A stretch of DNA of 64,000 nt from Hippophae tibetana (Eukaryota; Streptophyta; Magnoliopsida; Rosales; Elaeagnaceae). Made by a program: the position numbers and the translations under genes. Position 1 is the first letter of the stretch. Every line of letters begins with the position of its first letter. Below, piece by piece: positions 53,401-64,000 of this stretch. Below the pieces are notes generated by a model. It saw only the letters and a program-made list of their open reading frames with translations. It had not been told where the DNA came from and did not search any database. The stretch is from positions 12,839,190 through 12,903,189 of the forward strand of contig CM072811.1 of the NCBI GenBank assembly GCA_037013495.1, in the 5' to 3' direction.

Positions 53401-56400
53401 CCTATTTATTCTGCTTTCATCTCTCATCTTATACCTCAAGTTTTAAAAGAATTATTCGATGTTTTTAACAATTATCATCCATTGAGTACAAAGCTCTCAA
53501 TGAAAACCATGAACCGCATTCCATCCATTCTCATTCACCCTGTATATACTTTTAATAACCCTATGCTAAAGAGAATTCTTTTAATCAGAACCTACAAAGC
53601 CACTTCCCAAATAGTGCCTATATTTTTTTCTATCTTTAAACAATTGTTCAATCCTACAAAAAGTCTTAATATTTTCTCAATCTTTTAATCACTCCCATTG
53701 AAAATTGATAAATAATAAGTTAAAATACTCAATAATACTACTGATATTATCAAAGTTAACCAAAGAGAAAAAGCTTTCTTTCATCTAAGCAGCCTTCTTT
53801 TAAAAATTAGTGAACAAAATTCTACTACCCTTGGATTGCCTCCCAGCTGTGAATCTTAATATGAATTGCCAATTGCCAATTTCCAAGTTCACAATCTGAC
53901 AAGTTAGTTAAATCGATCACTTTATCTTCTGCACATTTAATTCCTCATATATAAATTTTGGACACATTTATTTTTAAACTTGACGCACAATAGAATCGTT
54001 AAATCACCATAACCAAATTTACAAATTTCTTCTCATTGCCCAAAGGAGAAGATTGTATTATCAAAAAATTGAATGCGAGAGACTTCAACATAGTCCTAAT
54101 GTACAGACATTATACCAAGTTCTATCTTTCCATCAATCGGCTCTATCCATCAACTACTAGTATGAACCAAAAGGGAGAAAAGTGGATCTTCTTGCTTTAA
54201 TTTCTTGAATCCCCAAAGAGTCCTTGGTCTCCTATGAATAATTTTTGAAACATTCATGGAACTCAAGCGGCCCTTGATCCACATTCTATCTTTCTTTAGA
54301 ACCTTTCTTTTCGACACAAAGTTCAAAAAATTACAGGAAACATAATAAATCTTTTTTAAAGTCAATCTTGAAAATCAAAGTTTCTTTCTAATTCTTCTTA
54401 TACTTCTCCATAACCTCATTAGCTTCTCCGACTGCATCTAGGAAGAAAAAATAAAGGAAGAAAAAATAAGGGTTCGGATGATAACTTAGAAAACAATCTC
54501 AAAACTTCATTCATAATTCCTAATATTCAAGAAGCTCATTTAAACATGAAATGAGAGACTTATATATGCCTACACTAATGGAACTTTACTAGTAAGAAAT
54601 AACAAAAAAAAAAAAAAAATCAAAGACTATATTACCCTCTTCCTACATTTTCTATCATTATTAAACTAAAGCTTCTATTTGTTTGTTTTCCTTCACTGCA
54701 CTTTCATATTCCTTTTCAATTTTTCCAATCATATTTCTTTTATTCCTTCCATTGGCCACAGTATGAAGCATGCTTGTTCTGTTATCTGTGTGTATACCAA
54801 GATAAAACTGTATCGGATGTTTTATACAAATTATAAAAATATGTATTCTATGAAATTTAATTCAGTTAGATGAATTAGTAGTTGAAAAAATAAGGTATTA
54901 AACTAGAAATATTTTTAGAAAGAAAAGCTGACCCAGGATTTAAGTAGAGGAAGAAGTCAAGATTTGCATTTACATCTCAGATAAAATATTTGTTTTTCCT
55001 TTCACTTGAAGTTAACTGCGTGTTTCATCTCATTTTATTTACCAGAATTCCATGTCCAGGCTGATGAAACTTTATCTACATATATTACATTAATTGAATT
55101 CTATTTTTTTTTTTTTTTTACATTATTTGTTTAACTTGAATTGCATGAATGATGCATCCTACTTGTATTTAGTTTAGTTTTTTATGATTGTTTAATGCAG
55201 TCCAAAGCGGTTTAGTGAGAAACAAGCAGAACAATGGTGGGCAGAGAATCGAATGAGGGTGTATGAGCAATACAATGTTAGCATGGTAGACAAGTCTTTA
55301 GTAGGTGTTGGGAGTGAGGAATTGGCAACTGATGTGGATAAAATAACTTGTAAACGGCAGATTTCTTCATATCCAAGCCTTGAGTTACAGTGAGATGACA
55401 CTGTTGAACTCTAATCGGCTTCCAACTGCCTGAAGATTTGAGGAGTACTACACTTTGGGTACAGGAGGAAGAAATATAAGGTTTGGTTTGAGTTTTCGTT
55501 TATTAACCATTAGCACATTTGTCTTTGATTATTTCCCCCCCTGGGCAGTTGAGTTTCTATTCCATTTTTTTCCCTATGTGCCTTTGTTTTTGGGGGGTTG
55601 TGAGAAATGTAATTGCTGGCTCTTGTTGAAAAGCAAATTCCATGTAAATTTCACAAGTGAATGCATCTGATATAATTTCTCTCCCCCCCCCCCATCCATC
55701 ACGATATTTAGATTTGTAGAGGCAATCATGTATTAAACCACCCCTAATATGCTCGACATATCCACACATTTCCATGTTTACGATTGGAAACCTGATAAAT
55801 ATATCCCTATTTAATTAAATGTACTAGGAGATCATTATTGAAAGGTTTTTGCAAGTTTCGCCACCATCACCTTCCGTACTCAAAATGAGTGGTTATTATT
55901 TGACCCAACAATGTCTACATGTTTAGTTTTTTCACAGATGGTTTAAAAAAATAGTTGGTCATTTTTTTAAGATATTTATTGTGGTTTGAATTTGTAGTTT
56001 GAAATGAGAAATATTGTATTTGAACCACAAAAATATCAATAATTGGTCACTTGATATATGATATACTTTACAACAAATTAAAATGGTTAAATGAATAAAA
56101 ATAGGCTATTTAACTAATATTTAAAAAGAATATATATTTATGGACTTAGCTTGGAATAATATAAAAAAATTCCAAGTTTTGAGATATCTTTAAAAATATC
56201 GAAATAGAATAATAATATTTCATAAATAAAAATAGAATAAATAGTAGAGAATAAAATAATAATAAGAAATTAAGGAATAATAGAATTAGAAATAGAAGAC
56301 ATGGGATATTATTTTACCGCAAATGAAATAAGTAATAAAAAATTAGTATTAATATCACAGACGTAAAAAAAATATAATATATCATTAATTGATAAGGAAA

Positions 56401-59400
56401 TTGTATTGAATAAATTATCCAAAAAAATTCAAAAAGATAAAGAAAAAATTGGATATATTTAGTTAAGAGGAATTCAAATATTAATACAAATTCATTTTAG
56501 AAAAAAAATATATACACCCATAAAAATAATATTACTAGATAGTAGAATAATAAATAAAAAAGATGTTTTATTAGAAATGATTTATGGTAATTTGGAATAT
56601 TAGTAACTAAAATTTATAACATATCTTAAGTTTTCTACTAATATTCATAATAAGAACTTAAACAAGTATTAAGTTTAGCTTATGAATTTGAAAGGAGAGA
56701 TTCAATAAAAAAAGAAAATTATTCATTTTTAATACATTATATAGAAATTGATAAAACCTTTTAAGAACTTTGTCAGAAATATTAAGGGATTTTTCGGAGG
56801 AATGATTTAGATAAAAGAAAAACCTCTGATAACATGAAGAGAAAAGTAATGTGGTTAAAAATAATAATATACAAAGATTTATTTTTATAGACCATGAAAG
56901 AGAAATATTTAACAAACAAGAATTAAAAAACTAAAAGAAGTTTAAGTAACGAAAACATTAGTTTATGATGCCATATTAGAAAGACATTAATGTTTAAAGA
57001 TAAATTTAAAATATACAGTTAGAAATAGATGGAAATTTAGTAGACGTAACAAAAAATCAAGTGACATTAATGAAAGCTTTGAGGCTTTTAACAAAAGAAA
57101 TGAATTTAGTCCAAGAATTAAACACCAAGTATCTATAAGGTATAATCGAAACACAAAAATAAATATTAAAAGAAACAAAAGAATGTGGTTATAATAAATT
57201 ACAAGATATACATATGAAATTTATAAAACTAAAAAAGATGTATATAATATATATAAAAACAATAATATCATAAGTCATAAATATGATCCCTTAGATGATT
57301 TAAAAATAGAACCACCTAGGAGATCAGATACCCTGATATCTAGAAATAAAAGAAGGAAAAATGAAGAAAAGTTTAACGAAAAATACATAATTCTAATTTA
57401 ATAGAATATAGAAAAGCATTAGAAGAAAAATTCATGAATCCTAAAAATAGGGATATAGAAAAATTAATTAGTTTGTTAACAATAACTAATGAAGAATTAG
57501 AAGAACATTATAATGAAAAAACTTTGTATTAACAAAGAGGAAGATGATATGACAATAATTAGCGAGATTAATTCTGAATTAGAAATCATGACCCCCAAAA
57601 GGTTATATAAAACCAATTTCATTACTAGTTCCTTACCAAGAAGAGCATCTAACCCACATAAGGAAGAAAGAAATATGCAAAAGTCAGAAGAACCTTACAC
57701 TACCAATAGAAGAAGACAACTAACCAAAATGAAAGAATGATTGCAGTGGGGAACTAGAGATAGTATTCCACCAAAATTCAAGCTCTATGAAAATTATAGA
57801 TATGATCTCTTAGATCTAGATTATATAATATATAGGGAAAAAGCCTTAAATGGATGGGCTAGTAGTATAAGTGTGCTCATACAAGCCTCCTAAACTACAC
57901 AAACAAATCTTTCAATTTGTAGGGTATTAGTAGCTCATAAAATGACAATAAATGTTAAAGTTTAGTTTTCTAATTTAAGATACCAACAACATTTATTAAT
58001 ACAAGGGAATGCTCCACAGGAAGAGAATATTTAGATATAATAGTAAATGAAATATATAAGGAATTTATTGGAGAAGATAAAGGAAGAACTATCATTGAAT
58101 CCAATGAAAATGAAATCAATGAAGCCAAATGGTATTTAACAAATATGAAAATCTATAACATGTGTTATATAAATTCGTTTATTTGTGAATATAAAATATA
58201 TATACTATAAATTATCACCCTCTATGCAAACAACTTATACGAAAATATTTTTTCTAAAAATTACCTGGAACATTAAGTAGACCTTAACAAAAAGTTGGAA
58301 TTAGAGAAATATAGAAACCATACCAGAAACCCAAGGAAGAATAAGAAGGCTTAAAAGTTGGATAATCATTAAATACCAAGAAATAAATAAATATAAACAA
58401 ATAAGAGGAAACGAGAAATATGTTGTGATACAAGAGATTTTTGGATACTAGGAAAATATGGATGTAGCATAAAATCCTACAAATATAAATTTTAAAAATA
58501 TAAAAAATACAATAAATTTAAAAGATAAAATTCATAAAATAAGATTTAATAGGGAAATTTATAGGAAAAGATACTTTAGAAGAAAAATGTATAAATCTCT
58601 TAAAAATAAGAATTATTGCCCTATAGGGAAAAAGAAATGTAGATATTGGGTCTGTAATAAAGAATAACATTATGCCAATGAATGTCCTAGCAGGATCCAA
58701 CATGAGAAAGAATTTAAAAAGAAATTTTTACAAAATGCAAAAATCTTAGAAGAAGCCTTTAAGATAGAATTATAACCAATTGAAGAATCAGAAATAGATA
58801 GTACTTACAATATTTATCTATTAGCCGATAAGGAAATAATCGATTTAGAATATGAGTACTCTTCATTAGAAGATGAATGATTTGTATAGTGTCACAAATC
58901 TAAATAGTACCTATATTAAGGTATGACTTAAATTTAAGGGTTATGCTAGTTATCATTTACATGCATATATAGATACAAGAACTAGCATATGTGTAACAAG
59001 TAATTAATATGTGTTTCCAAAAGAACATTGGAAAAGACACTAAAAGATTTAAATGTAAGAATTACTAATAATACTACAATAAATCTTAATAAGATTTTAA
59101 AAGATACAGATATAATTATATGAGGAGAAACTTTTTATATTCCTACCATATATCAACAAGAAACATCAGTTGATTTATTAATATGAAATAATTTTTTAAA
59201 CTTATATAAACTTTTTACATAATATTTAGACAAAATAAATCTAACAACATTAGATGGTGATACCATTTATGTATAAAAGATAAGAAAAGCTTTGATTGTA
59301 TCAAACCCAATTTTTATGCAATAATATAAAAAAGTCAAAATGTGGTGAGATAGATACAAAGTAACAAAAATCTTATTTAGAAAATATTTCATTAGATATA

Positions 59401-62400
59401 GAAGAGAAAAAAATCTTTTCTTAATGAAATATAGAAAGATAAAGCCCTAGCAATTATTAGAAAATTATTAAAAACAATAAACTTAGAAAATCTTTTGGAT
59501 CCAAAAATCAATAATTTTAAAACCATTACCAACAAAAAATTAAGAGACCTCAATAAGGTTATTAGAGTAAAACCAATGATTTATACTCTAGAAGATAATA
59601 TTGAATTTGAAAAGGAAATTCAAGAAATTTTGGAATTAAAAGTCATAATATCAAGTAACTTACCTCATTCTAGTCTAGCATTTTTAGTCGAAAAAAAGCT
59701 AAAAAGAAGAGAAAAAATGAGAATGATAATATACTTCCAAGCATTGAATAAAAAAAATGGGTAATTTATTCCAAAGAAAGAAGAATTATTATCATTCATA
59801 AAAGGAAAGATATACTTCTTAAGTTTTGATTGCAAAAGTTGATTTTGACAAAAAAGATTGGATGAAGAATCTCAAAAATTAATAGCATTTAGTTGCTCCC
59901 AAGGACAATTTTATTGAGCTCAAGGTATTTTCCAAGATATATGTATAATATCTTTTAAAAATTACAAAATATTTATTGTGTCTATATAGATTATATTTTG
60001 GTTTCAATAGTGAATTAAATAAATATTATTTAGATATTATTAATATTGTACAAGAATACATGAAATAAGGTATTGTACTCTTTGAAAGAAAATAATACTT
60101 ATTGAACAGAAAATTAAGTATTTAGGGTTGGAAATTGAAGATGAAAAACACAATCTACGACCCCATATTTTTCCTACAAAGATTTCTAGGATGTTTAAAA
60201 TATGTTAAAGCATATATCAAGACACTTGTAGAAATGTGAAAACTTTTACTAGTAAAACTAAAAAAAAATACCATATATGGAAATGGATAAAACAAGAAAC
60301 TTTGTATATGGATAAAGTAAAAGCACAAGCAAAATATTTACCAACTTTATACCATTTAGGACCAAATGATAATAATTGAAATAGATGTTTTGCAAGAGTA
60401 ATGGGGAGCATTTTTTAAAGTAAAAATCGATGACAAAAATAAATATCTTTGTAGATATACATCAAGATCTTTGCATCGTCTAGATTTAAATTATCACAGT
60501 AATGAAAAATAATAGTTAGCTGTTAAAAAGGTTATTAAGAAATTTGCAATTTATGTCATAATTCAGATTCGTTGTTAAAATCAATAACAAGTATTCTGGT
60601 TATTTCTTAGAAACTAATATTTCAGATGATTATAAACAAAAAAGATTAGTCAAATGGCAATGGTGGTTCAATCACTACAATTTTGATGTCGAACATCTCT
60701 TGAGAAATAAGGATAGTTTAGTAGATGCTCTTACTAGAGAATTAACACCTTTAACTATTTTTATGCTTACAAGAATAGAATATCTTGATATCAAGATCAA
60801 GAAAAAGGAAAAGGAGATAAAAATCCTATAGGAAAAACTCTAGCAGTTATACCTCGAGAAGTCTTTTAAGGAGATAGGAAATAAACAGGAAGAACTTGAT
60901 TGTTCAAAAAAAAAACTTTTATAGTCCAAAAACTCAAAAGAGTAATCTTCACCAAAAATTTAATTTAAAGAAAATAAAACTTCTAAAGAAAGAATTCAAT
61001 ATGAAAAGGAATAATCTAACAGTTTAAAAGAGAATAACATCTCTAAAATAAGAAAGTTCAATTGGGCTGATGAAGTATAAAAAGAGGAACAAAAAAATAC
61101 TTATGTGATCTACAATGGCCCAAAACCAAGAATCTATAATAACTAGGTAGAAGTTAATAAATGTATTCTAGGGTTTAGTGGAGTAACTCATAGAGCCTCA
61201 CCAAAAGAATAGAGGTTGAAGGAAATAATTCCAATTATAAAGTACAGAAGAGATAGTAAGGAATTACTCTATGTCACTACAACAACAACCAATAGCACCA
61301 AACAGGTTCACAACCCTAGGGAAAATAGTAAGTCCTTCAGTGAAACATCCCCCAGAAATTCATTAGTCATTGAAGATGAAAAAGACCAATATAGACATAT
61401 GAGAAAATCACAATGGTTAGGCCTTTACAACTTTGCTAAAAAATCTACCCAGGAACACATAGAAGATATGAAGTTCTACACTATAGAAAAGGAATTTAAC
61501 ATAGAAGAACTCTGTGTACTAAGAGGTCAAATGTTAAGCCAAATTTATTATGAAATCAGGAAAATTGATAACTCTACTAAGACCAAATAAATTACTAAAC
61601 TAGTAAAATTATCATCACTTCTTATAGTAGCATGGCTCTCTCCAAAGAGGATGGTGAAAAAATCACCAAATATGAGACAAATTTTAAAAGCAATAACCTA
61701 GAAATTGGTCAAGAAACAAGAAAGGTATTATTCTTCTATGTCAGAAAGCCACCGAAGGTCACAAATGCATTTACTATATCAAAGATTGAGATACATTATC
61801 ATCAACATCATCCAAATGACTGTTGGTAGAAAATGACAAGGAAGAATAAAAAGAAGGAATCGTCGATAAAAGACGACAAAGAAAAATAAAGATGTCTACA
61901 TCTTTATTTGGTAGCATGTGCCAAGGAAAAACCAATGGCTGATATTAAACGCAATAAAGTAGAAAAATTATTAAAGTAAGGATAAAATAGTAATTCTTAT
62001 ATTGTAAACAATGATTTTTTGTGCTATAAAAGAAACCCTTATTTTTATTTGAAAAATACAGAAAAAACTAGAACACACCTCATAAAAAACACACAACCTC
62101 TAGCATAGTAACTCCTTCTATCTAAAAATTCCAACCAATAATTATGTACACAATAATTATAAACTGTTAAGAATCCATTCAAGGTTCTTAGTTGCCTTAA
62201 GTTTATAATAATTATTATATTTTGAATAAAATAGAGTTCAGTTACTCTTTTCTAGCAAGTCTAAATTGGACACCATCTATGTATAGATGTAGAAGGATCA
62301 CCATTACCAATAGGGTATTAAGGTTTGAGCAAAGTTGAGGCATAATTGGTGAAACAAAAGAAGACGAACAAAAGGGAAGACCATGATAGACCTATTAAGT

Positions 62401-64000
62401 TCAGGTATAACAATTATAACTTTTAATTTAATTAAGAATCTTGAATGTTTAGATATTTGCTTATATCAAGCTATAATACTCATAAATAGAAAGATGAAGA
62501 TAGAAATAACACAATATTATGATAAGAAAAATAAAAAAATTAAATTAGCTTTAATAATTATAGGAATTAAGAAAATAAAAAATTAAATTATCTGTAAAAA
62601 TTATTAACAAGTAGCGTTCAACAACTTGCTCCTAATTTGGTATAAGAGTTATGGTAGTATTAACATAATATGCATGGAAAAGTTTAACACCATTAATTTA
62701 GGAACATCAATGATATTAACCATAAAGTCTAGGGTCATTATAGCATTTTTTACAAACCTCAAGGGCATAAGTGAATATATGGTAAACTCTAAGGACATTT
62801 TAGATAAATATCCACTTAGCTTTTAGCATTTTTGTATTTTGGTTGCGTTATTTAAAGCTTTAACTTATAGAATAGACTAATATTAGGCAAGCCAAGAGTC
62901 CATGGTATAAAAAAGAAGAAAAAGTGTATAGATTCAAAACGTGTCAAGTTGATCTAGGGTGTTAATGATGAGTATTTTAAAAAGTATCTATTTTATACGT
63001 ACTTTTAAAAAATATCTTTATGGGTTATTCATTGACTTGATCTCTCTTGCAAGATGAAATCATTTAAATCTATGTTGTAAAATATCAAAAAAATTGTTAT
63101 AAATAATTATAAAATATTTAAAAAAGAATTTTAAACAATATTTTAAAATATAAGAATGTATGGAAATTGTTTTGCATGAAAAGTCAGATCAAACGTGAAG
63201 AATTAGAAAATTTTATATTTCTCGTCAAACCTCTTGTTATGGCCTTAATAACCCTCATCGAGCTCTGTCTTTACCTCATCGAGAAATCGACAAGTCATTG
63301 GTAAGGGTGGTTAGTGAGGTACAATTTGGGTCTATAAAAAGATCAAAAATCTCCTTTTTGCTCACACAAAATTTTTCCTCCTCTCTAAAACTTATCCCTC
63401 AGTTAGAATTTTTGATATATTTTAGAGTGCGTTTAGAGGATATATATCCAAGTATTTTGGATTAGGTTTTCAAGAAGGGGTTTTATATTCTAAACTTTTT
63501 ATTTCATGCATTGTTTTTAATAAAAATGTCATGCGTCATATATTATGAATAAAAAGAAAACAAAATTCCATGATTTTTATAATAAATATTATAAATGTTG
63601 TTTGAACGAAATACTCCTTATGATCATTTTTAAATATGTATACATGAAATAAATTTTAAAATGAATGTTAGATCTTGTTATAAAACATTAAATACATGTC
63701 ATCTGAGACTTTTGTACATGCATTATGAAAATAATTTTATTCATGGGGAGTATGCATGTATGTTAGTCTTGTAGAGTATGGTATCTATAGGCTACTAGTT
63801 AGTGTGGATTAATTTTTATGGACTATAGATACGCATTGCATTCACATGTATTTGTGAAATTTTTCCATCTATGGTGCCATAGATTGTTGACCGCAAATAG
63901 GTCCTAGAGTTGGAGCCATCATTATGTCTCAGAGTTTTCCATCTATTGGGTCTTAGAGTTAGATTGCACATAAGGCTCGGATTTGGAGCCCCATTGTGTC

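Overview
The window is AT-rich nuclear DNA from a flowering plant, probably a eudicot; the species cannot be named from the sequence alone. It is accessory, repeat-dominated chromatin. I see no rRNA, tRNA, CRISPR or bacterial-type gene. Almost everything recognisable is a transposable element or a broken copy of one, and many breaks are G-to-A or C-to-T changes, the usual decay of methylated repeats. The only open coding sequences that still look coherent are a spliced Ulp1-type protease gene inside a CACTA transposon (20396-22310) and one orphan last exon of a PH-RCC1-FYVE (PRAF-like) gene (55201-55393).

Layout. 1-1990: 5' end of a minus-strand LTR element (leader, tRNA-Asp primer site, LTR). 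3840-7260: minus-strand Ty1/copia remnant with its 3' LTR. 7430-9445: diverged repeat and LTR pieces. 9485-10630: caulimovirid coat-protein-like fragment. 10640-11175: minus-strand Ty3/gypsy protease. 11297-14355: plus-strand copia pol (one frame, four stops) with 3' LTR. 15550-18790: copia gag and gypsy gag fragments. 20088-23451: complete CACTA element with a 3-bp target duplication. 27469-28863: solo LTR with a 5-bp target duplication. 31264-40505: nested complex. A minus-strand gypsy gag-pol is split by a small hAT-like MITE, which is itself split by a 7.08-kb non-autonomous LTR element (32366-39445) with target duplication AACAC. A CACTA end remnant abuts the gypsy piece. 40505-42382: deleted minus-strand copy of the same LTR family. 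42385-43863: another LTR. 43960-51300: two copia gag-only pieces, then a more complete but badly broken copia. 53600-54450: LINE reverse transcriptase remnant. 55201-55750: the PRAF-like exon and its 3' flank. 56290-62880: a nearly genome-length, heavily mutated endogenous pararetrovirus (Caulimoviridae), with movement, coat, protease, RT, RNase H and viroplasmin regions, a TATA box and a tRNA-Met primer site. 62880-64000: probable start of another LTR.

Relationships. One LTR family is present three times (1-1990 minus, 32366-39445 plus, 40505-42382 minus). Comparing its four LTRs shows a conserved stem-loop with a compensatory base-pair change, GC-rich repeat blocks of about 30 bp in U3, and a promoter deletion in one 5' LTR. 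The CACTA element appears non-autonomous: no transposase is seen, only the protease gene, different subterminal repeat arrays at its two ends, and a long hairpin downstream of the gene.
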